Below are positions 1 to 9,932 of a DNA stretch of 64,000 bases, one piece after another (the stretch's first letter is position 1; every line of letters starts with the position of its first letter). A program made the translations under genes and the position numbers. Below the pieces are notes generated by a model. That model was not told where the DNA came from. It did no database searches and saw only the letters and a program-made list of their open reading frames with translations. The stretch spans positions 124,001-188,000 of the forward strand of contig NZ_PHFJ01000003.1 in the NCBI RefSeq assembly GCF_003144535.1, written 5' to 3'. The DNA is from Proteus penneri. Its GTDB lineage: Bacteria > Pseudomonadota > Gammaproteobacteria > Enterobacterales > Enterobacteriaceae.

Positions 1-910
1 AACGTTTGCCAACTAGCATATCTGATAATGCTTCTAATGGTGCGGGATCTAAACTGTCAGTATAGATTTGACTTCTGACTACATTACCACGCTCAATATC
101 AAAATGTAGTTCAAGCCCCCCCCATTTAAAACGATTATCTAACAAATGAGAAAATGCAGGGGCTTGTCCAAAATTCCATTCCCAACTACTTTGTTTAGCG
201 AATGTCTCTTCAAAACTAGGTAAATCAGGTAATTTTTGCGGGGAAATAATCTCAGCATCGACCCGTTCACCATAGTATTCAAAAAAGCTTTCGGTGATTG
301 TTTCACACAGTCTTTCGTGAGTGATATCAGATTTGAGTTCGACCAAATTAGCCACTCGAGAGCGTACAGAAGTGATCCCTTTAGCTTGAAGTTTTTTCGG
401 ATCTGGATTGAGGTAATTGGCTAATCTAGATAAGTTAGCATTTATTAATAATGTGCCATGATGGAAACCACGATCTTTCGTCTCTTTATAAGCCGAGCCT
501 GAAATTTTCCTTTCACCCTCTTCTTGCGGTACGACTAAATCATTACGCCCTGATGCTGTTGCTTGTATACCAGCCTTCGATAAGCCATCAAGTATAATTT
601 TAGTTGAGATCGTTTTATTATATTCTGGTTTTCCCGCCATAAAGGTAAAGCAGGTATTACCGAGATCGTGGAAAACAGCACCGCCACCACTTGAACGACG
701 TGCTAATTTCACGCCATCTTCATCCATTTTTCGCGTATTACATTCTTTCCACGGATTTTGTGCTCGACCAATGACTACCGTATTATCGTTACGCCAAAGA
801 AACAGTACGCGTTGATCTGCCGGCATTTGTCTAAAAATACACTCTTCAACAGCAAGGTTAAACCAAGGATCATAAGACTCGGAAATTAACAGACGCAATT
901 TGCCAGACAT
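1..910 (-). CDS. lplA: Lipoate-protein ligase A, 3' end beyond window
   Basis: Attaches free lipoate to the lipoyl domains of 2-oxoacid dehydrogenases and the glycine cleavage H protein through a lipoyl-AMP intermediate, in the cytoplasm. About 303 codons read from the ATG at 910 to the window edge without a stop; the E. coli enzyme is 338 residues (known), so roughly 35 residues are missing. Visible hallmarks are the lipoate-binding [15 protein letters not shown] segment near residue 70 and a conserved lysine in ERKISGSA near residue 133. An AAGGAG ribosome site lies just upstream of the start. It is the last minus-strand gene of this cluster, 77 bp below nlpC. Identification is firm; the C-terminal subdomain cannot be judged here. 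Confidence 0.95.
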   Translation of the reverse strand, partial: MSGKLRLLISESYDPWFNLAVEECIFRQMPADQRVLFLWRNDNTVVIGRAQNPWKECNTRKMDEDGVKLARRSSGGGAVFHDLGNTCFTFMAGKPEYNKTISTKIILDGLSKAGIQATASGRNDLVVPQEEGERKISGSAYKETKDRGFHHGTLLINANLSRLANYLNPDPKKLQAKGITSVRSRVANLVELKSDITHERLCETITESFFEYYGERVDAEIISPQKLPDLPSFEETFAKQSSWEWNFGQAPAFSHLLDNRFKWGGLELHFDIERGNVVRSQIYTDSLDPAPLEALSDMLVGKR

Positions 911-987
911 AAGGAGTACCTATATGAAGAAAATAAGGTATAAGATACCATAACTCTCAATATATTAGGCTGTTAAATGGCACGAAA

Positions 988-1479
988 CTACAATCGGCGA
1001 GCTTGCCAGAATGTTTTTTTCCAATAGACATTATCAAGAGAAGAACGAGTCACCCCTTTACTAGTTGATGCGTGAATAAATGTGTTGTCAGTATCATAAA
1101 TACCAACATGAAGTCCATTTTCACCACCACCTGTTTTGAAAAAAACCAAATCACCCGGCATTAAATCGCTTTTACTGATTTGTGTTCCATATTTGGTTTG
1201 ATCGATAGTCATTCGAGGCAATTTAATGTCAAAACGATCACTATACGTTTTATAGACAAACCCTGAACAATCAATACCTGAAGATGTCATTCCACCATAA
1301 CTATAAGGTGTGCCATACCACTGCTCAAGTTGTGATTTGAGCTGCACTATCACCATAATAGGATCGGAAAGCTGTGTTTTTAAAGGGGGTGCTGGTGGAA
1401 TGCGTTTTGATGGACTAGATGAGCACCCAGCCAGCAGGATAATACAGAGTAAGAAAGGATAGAAAACGGACTTTCTCAT
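988..1479 (-). CDS. nlpC: NlpC/P60 family lipoprotein endopeptidase
   Basis: Predicted outer-membrane lipoprotein that cleaves peptide cross-links or stem peptides in peptidoglycan. The N-terminus is a lipoprotein signal ending in the lipobox LLAGC (about residues 15-19). The NlpC/P60 domain follows, with the catalytic cysteine in DCSGFVY and histidines in LHVGIYDT and IHAST. An upstream ATG at 1491 is in frame, but the GGTGG ribosome site fits the ATG at 1479 better and gives a normal signal peptide. In E. coli nlpC directly follows btuD (known); here the arn operon separates the two. The 136 bp gap to arnF leaves room for its own promoter. Confidence 0.92.
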   Translation of the reverse strand: MRKSVFYPFLLCIILLAGCSSSPSKRIPPAPPLKTQLSDPIMVIVQLKSQLEQWYGTPYSYGGMTSSGIDCSGFVYKTYSDRFDIKLPRMTIDQTKYGTQISKSDLMPGDLVFFKTGGGENGLHVGIYDTDNTFIHASTSKGVTRSSLDNVYWKKTFWQARRL

Positions 1480-1627
1480 TGCATCCACCATTATTATTAC
1501 GAGAGATTTTAAAATTTATCTGCTTTTTTAAGCAAAAACAAGTTATTGAAGGTGAATGAATCAAGATTAATAGAATAAATCGCACAATAACCAACAAGGT
1601 ACAAGAAATAAAACCCAAACTCTGAAT

Positions 1628-2026
1628 TTAGTGTGGTGTTGACTCTTTGGGTTTCTGGCTAATCAACCAAACACCTATCATAATAAAAGCAACCCCTGCG
1701 GTTTTTGTCCATGATGGTGTTTCTTGAAACCAAGGTAATATCACTGCAAGAAAATAAACAAACACATAACTTAAGCTAATCAGCGGATAGGCTTTATTTA
1801 AAGGAATGGTACGCAAAGTAAATAGCCAGCAAACCATAGAAAGGACATAACCGACAAGACCAGCAAACACAATGGCAAGTAGCATTGCATTGGCCCATAA
1901 CCATGAGAAATCTAGCCACTGTTTTTCGAGCTGTAAATCTGGTAGTTCGGACATACCAAACTTTAACAACAATTGAGCTACCGTCACTAATAGTGCACTT
2001 CCAATTGCCCATAGATAGCCTTTCAT
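1628..2026 (-). CDS. arnF: Undecaprenyl-P-Ara4N flippase subunit ArnF
   Basis: Small multidrug-resistance-like membrane protein that with ArnE is thought to flip undecaprenyl-phosphate-L-Ara4N to the periplasmic face of the inner membrane. It is 132 residues with four predicted hydrophobic segments, close to the usual 128-130. The start is set at the ATG at 2026 because it overlaps the arnE stop as ATGA and opens with MKGYLWAIGSALLVT; an in-frame ATG 18 codons upstream lies inside arnE. It is the last gene of the arn operon and is presumably translated by coupling to arnE. No strong terminator was seen directly after it. Confidence 0.93.
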   Translation of the reverse strand: MKGYLWAIGSALLVTVAQLLLKFGMSELPDLQLEKQWLDFSWLWANAMLLAIVFAGLVGYVLSMVCWLFTLRTIPLNKAYPLISLSYVFVYFLAVILPWFQETPSWTKTAGVAFIMIGVWLISQKPKESTPH

Positions 2027-2364
2027 GCTTGCATACTCATCAATACAATGCCAACCATAATCGATGCGATACCAATCCAATGTTTCACATTAACAGGCTC
2101 TTTATAAACAAACTGGCCAATTAATGTCACCATTATAAAGTTAATACTTAACATAGGGTAAGCAATACTGAGAGGAAGGATTTGTAATAATCGTAACCAA
2201 AATAACATCCCAAAGCCAAGCATTGTAATGGCAATAAAAAGCCAGAAAATCGTTTTTCTGGCTTTTGTTAATGAATCACTTTGCCAGCTAACCACCGCTT
2301 GTTTTTGACATACTTGTCCTATACAAGTCAAAAAGCTCACGATTAGCAATAAAACAAAGGACAT
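2023..2364 (-). CDS. arnE: Undecaprenyl-P-Ara4N flippase subunit ArnE
   Basis: Inner-membrane partner of ArnF in moving the Ara4N carrier lipid across the membrane. It has 113 residues against 111 in E. coli, with four hydrophobic helices and the EamA/SMR-type sequence SIAYPMLSINFIMV in the third quarter. Its start overlaps the arnT stop by one base (TAATG), and its stop overlaps the arnF start by four bases. The tight packing indicates one transcript and coupled translation. The assignment rests on both sequence and its place between arnT and arnF. Confidence 0.93.
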   Translation of the reverse strand: MSFVLLLIVSFLTCIGQVCQKQAVVSWQSDSLTKARKTIFWLFIAITMLGFGMLFWLRLLQILPLSIAYPMLSINFIMVTLIGQFVYKEPVNVKHWIGIASIMVGIVLMSMQA

Positions 2365-4028
2365 TAATTACGCTTCTCATATGTTAAAATAGCAACTCGA
2401 TGATTTGTCACCAACTCTTCAGCTCTTGGCAATTGAGCTAACTTTTTCGGATCTTTAAACGTAATAACAACTGATACATTACCTTCTTTTCTTGCTTGCT
2501 CTAACCATTGAGCAAAATTGTCAGGTTTAATTAATTTATGCTGAGAATCAGGATACTCTCTAATACCATAAGTTAACTCACCTGTTCTTTCATAAAGATA
2601 AATATCACTACGCTGTAATTCCCACGCCAATCCAGCACCAATACCCACACTGTTACTTACAATGTATTTGCTCGCATTGAGTGTATTAATATTTTGACGA
2701 ATAAATTCTTGAGGTAGCTTTCCATCAACACTACTGTTAGGTATTGCCTGCCCAATGCACAAACTCACGCCTAACGAGCAAGATGCCGCCCATAACCAAT
2801 GTTTACCATTAAGTGTAGAGCAAAGATAACCAATAATACCCCATAAAGAGAATGCGACGATGGCTAAAACCCATTTAGACCACTCATAAGGCATGTAAAT
2901 AGGTTTTGAAGAGACAAGTTGGATAACTAAAATAGCGATAACAGCAGCAACACCAATAAAGATATTGATATAGCCGTTAATACGTAACGCTTTCATTCTA
3001 AATTTACGTGCACAATCTACGCCATATTTCGCCATTAGCATTGCTAGTGGTGCCATAAATGGCAACATATAAGTCGGTAGCTTACCTTTCGCAATACTAA
3101 AAAATAAGAATGGAATGACAAACCAACAGAATAAAAAGAATAATTCAGGACGTTTACGTCTTTTTTTCCAAGCGCCTATTAATGCGCCTGGAAGTAATCC
3201 AAGCCAAGGGATCACCCCTAATAAGACAACGGGGATATAGTACCAAAATGGAGAACTATGTTGAGCATCTTCACCCGAAAAACGCTGGATATGTTCAACC
3301 CAAAAGAAGTAGTGCCAATAATCAGGTTCTGCTTTTGCAATAGCTAATGCCCATGGCAAACTAATTAATGCTGCACTAAATACAGCAAGTAAGCCATAGA
3401 GCAACATTTGCGTGAATTGTTTTTGATGCAATGTTATAGGTATCATAACAATGACCGGAATAGCTAATGCTAAAAATCCTTTGGTCATAAATGCCATACC
3501 ACATGCAAGCCCTAAAGTTATCCACGCTAATATTCGTGTTTTTACTGTGGTGGCTTTAAGCGCCCAAAAACAGCAAACCATGCTCGCGGTAATCCAAAGC
3601 GCCAACATAGGATCTAATACACTATAAGTGCCTACGCTAAACACTAAGAACATAGATAAATAGATTAAGCTAGAGACAAAAGCGACTTGGCGGTTACGCC
3701 ACATCATTCTTGCCAATAAATAGACAAGTAATGTGCTTAAAAGAATAGATATAACAGAGCCAAAACGTACAGCAAAATTGGTGTGACCAAAAATTAATTG
3801 ACTAACATTATTGATCCAATAACCGGCTATGGGCTTCTCAAAATAGCGAATGTCGAGCATATGAGGAACAATCCAGTTCCCACTCACTACCATTTCTCGG
3901 CTAATTTCCGCATAACGAGTTTCATCTGGTTGCCATAATAACCGGCTGTTCAATGGAAATAAGTAGGTAAGAACAAAAAAAAGAGCCAAGAGGATGGCCC
4001 CGATTTTACTCGCCCGGTTATTCAACAT
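2364..4028 (-). CDS. arnT: Lipid A L-Ara4N transferase ArnT
   Basis: Integral inner-membrane glycosyltransferase of the PMT fold (GT83) that moves L-Ara4N from undecaprenyl phosphate to lipid A phosphates on the periplasmic face, lowering affinity for polymyxin and cationic peptides. It has 554 residues against about 550 in E. coli. The first periplasmic loop carries the acidic DETRYAEISREMV motif near residue 35, typical of the family and containing the catalytic aspartate. About a dozen hydrophobic helices follow, then a soluble periplasmic C-terminal domain of roughly 150 residues. It lies 7 bp after arnD. Nothing suggests loss of function. Confidence 0.96.
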   Translation of the reverse strand: MLNNRASKIGAILLALFFVLTYLFPLNSRLLWQPDETRYAEISREMVVSGNWIVPHMLDIRYFEKPIAGYWINNVSQLIFGHTNFAVRFGSVISILLSTLLVYLLARMMWRNRQVAFVSSLIYLSMFLVFSVGTYSVLDPMLALWITASMVCCFWALKATTVKTRILAWITLGLACGMAFMTKGFLALAIPVIVMIPITLHQKQFTQMLLYGLLAVFSAALISLPWALAIAKAEPDYWHYFFWVEHIQRFSGEDAQHSSPFWYYIPVVLLGVIPWLGLLPGALIGAWKKRRKRPELFFLFCWFVIPFLFFSIAKGKLPTYMLPFMAPLAMLMAKYGVDCARKFRMKALRINGYINIFIGVAAVIAILVIQLVSSKPIYMPYEWSKWVLAIVAFSLWGIIGYLCSTLNGKHWLWAASCSLGVSLCIGQAIPNSSVDGKLPQEFIRQNINTLNASKYIVSNSVGIGAGLAWELQRSDIYLYERTGELTYGIREYPDSQHKLIKPDNFAQWLEQARKEGNVSVVITFKDPKKLAQLPRAEELVTNHRVAILTYEKRN

Positions 4029-4035
4029 AGTTTCG

Positions 4036-4929
4036 TTAAACCTCTTGTTGGCATCCTAACCAGCCTTCTCGACCTGAAAAGTCAGATCGAACAACTTTAC
4101 CCATCGGAAGCGTTTCTTTATCTTGTGGTAATAAATCGCTTAACGGACAGAATTCGATGCCTTCATTTGCAATCATTGCCAATAGTTGCTCAAATTGAGC
4201 GGCTTTTGACATTCCTTCAACTTCAGTGTGGATAGTATAAACAGGTATTCCACTATCTTTTTTGATTTCATCAATAATAAATTGATTAAAATCCTCATCC
4301 TTTACTTTTGTACCAACAACTTCATCATAAGTTGGTAATGTTACTGGAATTTGCACCGTACCGATAGAACCATTTTCTAAAATAGGCCTAAAAGGATGCG
4401 TTCCTCGACAATCGCTATTGTAATCGAATTTAAAATTTTCTTTAACTGTTAATACACGTTCATCTGCTCGCCATCCAGCAACTGCCGAACATTTTACAGG
4501 GTTTTCAAGTACTTTTTCCAGTGCTTCAACACCTAAACGAACTTGTTGCATTAATTCTTCTGTTGACCAGCGCCCGACTTTAGCTTGCCAACTTTGATGA
4601 TCCCATGAGTGCAACCCAACTTCATGCCCTGCATCTTGGGTTTCTTTCATCAAATAACCTAAATTTTTAGCAATTTTTTTCCCCGGCCATGCAGTTCCTG
4701 CTAATAAAATATCTAAGCCATACAGTGATGCAGCATTAGATCTCAGCATTTTCCATAAAAATTTGGGTTTTAAAAGGCGCCATAAATGGCGCCCCATATT
4801 ATCTGGCCCAACACTAAAGAAGAAGCTGGCATAAATGTTATGTCTGGCAAATACATCCAGCAGTTGTGGAATACCTTGTTTCGTTCCTTGATAAGTATCC
4901 ACATCAACTCTCAAACCAACTTTCTTCAT
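4036..4929 (-). CDS. arnD: 4-deoxy-4-formamido-L-Ara-P-undecaprenol deformylase
   Basis: NodB-type polysaccharide deacetylase that removes the formyl group from undecaprenyl-phosphate-Ara4FN, giving the Ara4N donor used by ArnT. It has 297 residues (E. coli 296). The metal-binding aspartate pair is visible in [11 protein letters not shown] near residue 10, and the histidine motif in [13 protein letters not shown] near residue 100. A later conserved histidine lies in YTIHTEVEG near residue 235. It lies 9 bp after arnA. It is probably membrane-associated through its lipid substrate, with no transmembrane segment evident. Confidence 0.95.
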   Translation of the reverse strand: MKKVGLRVDVDTYQGTKQGIPQLLDVFARHNIYASFFFSVGPDNMGRHLWRLLKPKFLWKMLRSNAASLYGLDILLAGTAWPGKKIAKNLGYLMKETQDAGHEVGLHSWDHQSWQAKVGRWSTEELMQQVRLGVEALEKVLENPVKCSAVAGWRADERVLTVKENFKFDYNSDCRGTHPFRPILENGSIGTVQIPVTLPTYDEVVGTKVKDEDFNQFIIDEIKKDSGIPVYTIHTEVEGMSKAAQFEQLLAMIANEGIEFCPLSDLLPQDKETLPMGKVVRSDFSGREGWLGCQQEV

Positions 4930-4938
4930 TATTTATTC

Positions 4939-6921
4939 CTATTTAGTGCCTAATTCTTCAACTGCGCCACGTAAGAAGAAATCTAATGTTTCTTCTACTG
5001 TTTGGCGAGTCTCGATACTTGGTTTCCAATCCAATAAACGCTCTGCGTTTTTAATGCTTGGCTTACGGTGTTCAACATCTTGGTAGCCTTTACCATAATA
5101 ACTGCTACTTTCAATCTTTTTGAAGCCAGCAAATGGAGGGAAATGTCCACGCAACTCATGTTTTTCAAAGCAATCTAACAGCATTTCTGCTAATTCACGA
5201 ATACTTGCTTCGTTAGTTGGGTTACCAATATTGATAATTTGACCATCACATTTGTTATCACGGTTTTCAATGATACGGAATAAAGCTTCAATACCGTCAT
5301 TAATATCAGTGAAACAACGTTTTTGCTCACCACCATCAACTAGTTTAATTGGTGAACCTTCAACTAAATTCAGAATCAATTGTGTAATTGCACGAGAGCT
5401 ACCGATACGCGCTGAATTTAAGTTATCTAAACGAGGTCCCATCCAGTTAAATGGACGGAATAATGTAAATTTCAGACCTTCTTTGGCTCCATAAGCCCAT
5501 ATAACGCGATCTAATAGCTGTTTAGATACAGAATAAATCCAACGTTGTTTATTGATTGGACCAACAATCAGGCGTGAGTTGTCTTCGTCAAATTCTTTAT
5601 CATCACACATACCATAAACTTCTGATGTGGATGGGAAAATAATACGTTTATTATACTTAACACAATAACGTACAATTTTTAAGTTTTCTTCAAAGTCTAA
5701 TTCAAAGACACGCAATGGATTACGGGTATATTCGATAGGCGTTGCAATAGCCACTAATGGCAGAATAACATCACATTTTTTAATGTGATATTCAATCCAT
5801 TCTGTATGAATACTCACGTCACCTTCAATAAAGTGGAAACGTGGGTTACCAATAAAGCGTTCAATTGCAGAAGAACCGATATCCATACCATAGATATCAT
5901 AGTTATCATCTTTCAATAGACGCTCTGTCAAATGGTTACCAATAAAACCATTCACGCCTAAAATAAGAACACGTTTACGACGTTTAACTTGTGCCGTTGC
6001 TTTTGGCCCAACACGAACATCCGTCACAATGCCCATTTCAGCCGCTAAACGACTGCCTTGAACATAAAGACCATTTTCACTTTGACCAGTAACGACTTCG
6101 ATTGCACCTTTCGCACACGCAATGACTAAAGGTTCTGTTGAGATAACAGTACCAGGACGTTTACCTTGATTATCAGCAACAGCGCGTGAACGCCAGATAA
6201 TCATTTTACGTTCACCTAAGAAAGTGAATGCGCCAGGGTATGGCTCTGTAACAGCACGCACTAAGTTGTGAACTGTTTTTGCATCTGCATTCCAGTCGAT
6301 TAAACCATCATCAGCGCAACGGCGACCAAAATAAGTTGCTTGGCTTTCATCTTGTGCAGTTGTTGAATAATCACCTGATACAATATGTGGTAATGAACTC
6401 GAAAGTAACTTATTCGCTGCTTCTCTTACTTTTTCATGTAAAATCAGAGAAGTATCATTGTCTGCGATGGTAACTTTTTCTTGAGCAACAATATCACCCG
6501 CATCAGCTTTCGCTGTCATTTTATGCAGAGTAACACCTGTTTCTGTTTCACCGTTCACAATCGCCCAGTTAATTGGTGCACGACCACGATATTTTGGTAA
6601 TAAAGAACCGTGTAAATTAAACGCGCCTTTAGGTGCCAAATTCAGGATCTCATCACTTAACATGTGACGATAATAGAAAGAAAAAATGACATCAGGTTTC
6701 ATTTCACGAATACGTTCAATCCATAATGGATGATTGACATTTTCAGGCGCGAATACTGTCAATCCCATTTCTGCACTCACACGAGCCACAGATGAGAAGA
6801 AATGATTTTCGTTTGGATCGTCAGTGTGGGTAAATACAGCTTGAATATCATAACCCGCTTTTTCAAGAGCTTTTAAACCAACACAGCCGATATCGTGATA
6901 GGCAAATACTATTGCTTTCAT
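4939..6921 (-). CDS. arnA: Bifunctional UDP-Ara4N formyltransferase / UDP-GlcA decarboxylase
   Basis: Cytoplasmic two-domain enzyme. The N-terminal ~300 residues are a 10-formyl-THF-dependent transferase that formylates UDP-Ara4N, with the signature [17 protein letters not shown] near residues 104-120. The C-terminal ~340 residues are an NAD-dependent SDR-type UDP-glucuronate oxidative decarboxylase with the nucleotide-binding loop [12 protein letters not shown] near residue 323 and a YxxxK pair in YSVSKQLLD. It has 660 residues, the normal length. The two activities bracket ArnB in the pathway. The stop overlaps nothing, but the start shares one base with the arnC stop, consistent with coupled translation. 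Confidence 0.97.
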   Translation of the reverse strand: MKAIVFAYHDIGCVGLKALEKAGYDIQAVFTHTDDPNENHFFSSVARVSAEMGLTVFAPENVNHPLWIERIREMKPDVIFSFYYRHMLSDEILNLAPKGAFNLHGSLLPKYRGRAPINWAIVNGETETGVTLHKMTAKADAGDIVAQEKVTIADNDTSLILHEKVREAANKLLSSSLPHIVSGDYSTTAQDESQATYFGRRCADDGLIDWNADAKTVHNLVRAVTEPYPGAFTFLGERKMIIWRSRAVADNQGKRPGTVISTEPLVIACAKGAIEVVTGQSENGLYVQGSRLAAEMGIVTDVRVGPKATAQVKRRKRVLILGVNGFIGNHLTERLLKDDNYDIYGMDIGSSAIERFIGNPRFHFIEGDVSIHTEWIEYHIKKCDVILPLVAIATPIEYTRNPLRVFELDFEENLKIVRYCVKYNKRIIFPSTSEVYGMCDDKEFDEDNSRLIVGPINKQRWIYSVSKQLLDRVIWAYGAKEGLKFTLFRPFNWMGPRLDNLNSARIGSSRAITQLILNLVEGSPIKLVDGGEQKRCFTDINDGIEALFRIIENRDNKCDGQIINIGNPTNEASIRELAEMLLDCFEKHELRGHFPPFAGFKKIESSSYYGKGYQDVEHRKPSIKNAERLLDWKPSIETRQTVEETLDFFLRGAVEELGTK

Positions 6922-7901
6922 TAGTCTTTTTCCTGATCTTCGTTGGGTTTGTTAACACCAACCACTTTTTGGATAAAATACCGAGGACGCGCTCTTACAT
7001 CATTATAAATCCGGCCTATATATTCACCTAATAAGCCCATTGCAACGAACTGCGCACCGATAAACATAAATAAGATTGCGAAAAGTGTGAATACACCTTC
7101 AGCGGCCCACATTGCACCGAAAATAATACGTAAAATAATCAACAATAAGGCTAAGACAAAGCCAGATACAGCGATCACACTGCCGACAATGCTTAATAAA
7201 CGTAATGGTGCCGTGGTTAGACAAGTTAATAAGTCATACATTAAATTGATAAGCTTTAAAAAGCTGTATTTTGAATCGCCATATTCACGCTCTGCGTGTG
7301 CGACATCAATTTCAATGGTACGACGAGCGAATGTGTTCGCAAGAATAGGGATAAATGTACTTCTTTCGTGACACTGTAACATTGCGTCAACAATGTGGCG
7401 ACGATAAGCACGCAACATACAGCCGTAGTCTCCCATAGAGCGACCTGTTGCTTTAGTGATCATTGAGTTAATCATTTTTGAAGCGGTTTTGCGAAACCAC
7501 GAATCCTGGCGGTTACGACGACGAGTTCCGACAACGTCATAACCTTCTTCAGCCGTAGCGACAAGTCTTGGGATCTCTTCAGGTGGATTTTGTAAATCAG
7601 CATCCAATGTGATCACTAAATCACCATCAGCCTGATTAAAACCAGCCATAATTGCGGAATGTTGACCGTAATTACGGTTTAAAATAATTGCAATAACGTG
7701 ATTTTCTTCAATTGCAGCCGCTTCTTCTAACATCTTAGCTGAATTGTCACTACTACCATCATCAACAAGGATCAGTTCATATTCTTGTTCTAATTGTTTA
7801 CAGCTTTTAATTGTACGTTCTAAAAGCTGAGGAAGGCTCTCTTCCTCGTTATAAACGGGAATTACAACCGATACTTTCTTGATTTCATCAAATGTTGACA
7901 C
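6921..7901 (-). CDS. arnC: Undecaprenyl-phosphate Ara4FN transferase ArnC
   Basis: GT2-family transferase that loads 4-deoxy-4-formamido-L-arabinose from UDP onto undecaprenyl phosphate at the cytoplasmic side of the inner membrane. It has 326 residues (E. coli 322). The GT-A catalytic domain shows [13 protein letters not shown] near residue 12, DDGSSDNS near residue 46 and the DxD-like LDADLQNPP near residue 97. Two C-terminal transmembrane helices follow (about 235-300). Its start abuts the arnB stop, and its stop overlaps the arnA start by one base. Confidence 0.96.
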   Translation of the reverse strand: MSTFDEIKKVSVVIPVYNEEESLPQLLERTIKSCKQLEQEYELILVDDGSSDNSAKMLEEAAAIEENHVIAIILNRNYGQHSAIMAGFNQADGDLVITLDADLQNPPEEIPRLVATAEEGYDVVGTRRRNRQDSWFRKTASKMINSMITKATGRSMGDYGCMLRAYRRHIVDAMLQCHERSTFIPILANTFARRTIEIDVAHAEREYGDSKYSFLKLINLMYDLLTCLTTAPLRLLSIVGSVIAVSGFVLALLLIILRIIFGAMWAAEGVFTLFAILFMFIGAQFVAMGLLGEYIGRIYNDVRARPRYFIQKVVGVNKPNEDQEKD

Positions 7902-9047
7902 TTAAATATGCTCCGAAAGAATTTCATTGATCGCATCTACAACACGAATAACATCTTCATTATTCATATCAGGAAACAGCGGCAACGAGCATAACGTTGC
8001 AGAGTTCCATTCTGATTGAGGAAGGGATAAAGAAGGATAACGCTCACGATAATATTTTTGTGTGTGCGCTGCACGGAAATGTAACCCTGTACCAATATCT
8101 TTCTGCTTTAATTTTTCCATAAAAGCATCACGATCGATACCACAGGTATTTTTATCAACTCTCACCATAAATAGGTGATTTGCATGTAAATGTGGATATT
8201 CAGGGACACTCAACATTTTTAATGGAGAGTCTTTGAGTTTTTCACGATACAGCGCAACTAATTCGGCTCGTTTAGCATTCATTTCATCTAAACGTCTTAA
8301 TTGCACCACGGCAATCGCTGCATGAATATCAGATAAATTATATTTGTAGCCAGGTTCAACAACTTCGGCTTGAGGTTTACGACCTTGAATCTGTCTATCA
8401 AAGGCGTCTACTCCTAAACCGTGGAATTTTAAACAACGTACTCTATTAGCCAACTCGTCATTATCAGTAACAACCAATCCACCTTCTGCACAAGTTACAT
8501 TCTTAATTGCATGAAAAGAAAAAATGGCAGTTCCTTTTTCACCAATCCATTCATTTTTATAGCGAGTCCCTATAGCATGCGCGGCATCTTCGATAAGAGG
8601 AATTCCTGCATCTTGTGCAACTTTTCTTAATGCATCAAGATCGCAAGGTGCACCAGCATAATGAACCGGAATAATCGCTTTCGTTCTAGGTGTAATCGCT
8701 TTTTTGACATCTTCTGCACTTACCATCAAGGTATCACGGTCAACATCAATCATCACTGGCTCCGCACCAAGTAACGTAATGATATTCATCGTTGAAACCC
8801 AAGTTTGTGATGGTGTGATAACTTCATCACCAGCACCAATTCCCATCGCCATTAAAACAACATGCATACCTGCAGTGGCAGAGCAAATTGCGATAGCATG
8901 TTTGCTACCAAATTTTTCACAAAAATCTTGCTCTAATTGGTGATTTTGAGGGCCTGTTGTAATCCAACCTGAACGCAGTACATCCTCAACGGCTTTGATT
9001 TCTTCATCGCCAATCGCAGGGCGAGAGAAAGGAAGGAAGTGACTCAT
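7902..9047 (-). CDS. arnB: UDP-Ara4O aminotransferase ArnB
   Basis: PLP-dependent DegT/DnrJ/EryC1 aminotransferase that transfers an amino group from glutamate to UDP-4-keto-arabinose, giving UDP-Ara4N. It has 381 residues (E. coli 379-385). The PLP lysine lies in [15 protein letters not shown] near residue 182, and the cofactor aspartate in [13 protein letters not shown] near residue 155. First gene of the seven-gene arn operon. A PmrA-type box and a TATAAT -10 lie within 100 bp upstream, so it is probably induced by a PmrA-like regulator. In P. mirabilis the RppA/RppB system is reported to control arn genes. Confidence 0.96.
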   Translation of the reverse strand: MSHFLPFSRPAIGDEEIKAVEDVLRSGWITTGPQNHQLEQDFCEKFGSKHAIAICSATAGMHVVLMAMGIGAGDEVITPSQTWVSTMNIITLLGAEPVMIDVDRDTLMVSAEDVKKAITPRTKAIIPVHYAGAPCDLDALRKVAQDAGIPLIEDAAHAIGTRYKNEWIGEKGTAIFSFHAIKNVTCAEGGLVVTDNDELANRVRCLKFHGLGVDAFDRQIQGRKPQAEVVEPGYKYNLSDIHAAIAVVQLRRLDEMNAKRAELVALYREKLKDSPLKMLSVPEYPHLHANHLFMVRVDKNTCGIDRDAFMEKLKQKDIGTGLHFRAAHTQKYYRERYPSLSLPQSEWNSATLCSLPLFPDMNNEDVIRVVDAINEILSEHI

Positions 9048-9084
9048 AAAAAATGTAGCCTAATTAATGAATGAATAAAAAACA

Positions 9085-9148
9085 ATTATATACAAACTAT
9101 TGTTCACCAGCATCAGTCTTATTAAGAAAACATTAAAAAAACCTTAAT
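9085..9148 (-). promoter_or_regulatory. arn operon promoter with PmrA-type direct repeats
   Basis: Read on the minus strand, 9148-9121 holds three hexamers each separated by five bases: ATTAAG-GTTTT-TTTAAT-GTTTT-CTTAAT. The last two fit the PmrA/BasR consensus YTTAAK-N5-YTTAAK exactly. A TATAAT hexamer lies at 9090-9085, 38 bp before the arnB start. No good -35 is seen 17 bp upstream of it, as expected for an activator-dependent promoter. The hexamer pattern is seen directly; regulator identity is inferred. Confidence 0.65.
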
Positions 9149-9181
9149 AATTACTCAGGGATAAACTTAACAATAGCCATA

Positions 9182-9931
9182 TTATTGTAAAACTAACCAA
9201 TCAATATGATCAACATCATTGATGCATTTGATATTTGTATTAAATGTAGTTGATAATAAATTTTCGTCCAATAAAAGTGCAGATGCGCCAGAATTGACCA
9301 AGTATCCATTTTTTATAAGTAAAACTCTGTCTGCTTTTTGGTAGGAATGATTCAAATTATGTGTACTCATAATAACGGCACCACCTTGTTGGCAAAACTT
9401 ATCAACCCACTTGTCCAAAATAGCCAACTGTACGACATCTAAATTATTCGTTGGTTCATCAAGTAACATTAATTTTCCTTTTAAATCATCACTTGACCAT
9501 AATTGGATAAATGCGCCAACAATTCTAACCCTCTGCCATTCACCTCCGGATAAATGATGAATGTTTTTTGACAATAATTCATCTATTTTAAAATCATTTA
9601 ACAGCATATTTAATTGCTGAACATCCATTTTCGACAATTGATGATATAATGAGAGATAATGAAAAACTGGCATAAATGACAAAGTTTCCAATTGTTGTAT
9701 AACAATGCTCTGCATTCTAGAAAGATCACTATATTTATAATGTCTTATTGAGGTTTCGTTTAGAATAATCTCCCCACTAAATGGAAGCTCTCCCGCGATC
9801 GCCATTAAAAGTGTACTTTTCCCCGCACCATTAGCACCAATTAAGTGGACACGTTCGCCATAGTTTACTCGTTCTGTAAATGTGTTAAGTCGGTCTTTAA
9901 CACTTAAATTATCAAATTTAAGTAACGTCAT
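9182..9931 (-). CDS. btuD: Vitamin B12 import ATP-binding protein
   Basis: ATPase subunit of the BtuCDF importer that drives cobalamin across the inner membrane. With the ATG at 9931 it has 249 residues, the same as E. coli; the longer in-frame opening to 9988 overlaps btuC and is not needed. Walker A is GANGAGKST near residue 35, the ABC signature LSGGEWQRV near residue 125, and Walker B LMLLDEPTNNLD near residue 150. It starts one base after the btuC stop (TAA-T-ATG), so translation is coupled. E. coli has btuE between the two genes (known); here it is absent. Confidence 0.94.
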   Translation of the reverse strand: MTLLKFDNLSVKDRLNTFTERVNYGERVHLIGANGAGKSTLLMAIAGELPFSGEIILNETSIRHYKYSDLSRMQSIVIQQLETLSFMPVFHYLSLYHQLSKMDVQQLNMLLNDFKIDELLSKNIHHLSGGEWQRVRIVGAFIQLWSSDDLKGKLMLLDEPTNNLDVVQLAILDKWVDKFCQQGGAVIMSTHNLNHSYQKADRVLLIKNGYLVNSGASALLLDENLLSTTFNTNIKCINDVDHIDWLVLQ

Positions 9932-9932
9932 A

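Noticed and set aside
236-424. 62-codon + strand ORF inside lplA
   Set aside because: Antisense shadow of the lplA coding frame, which is fully supported.
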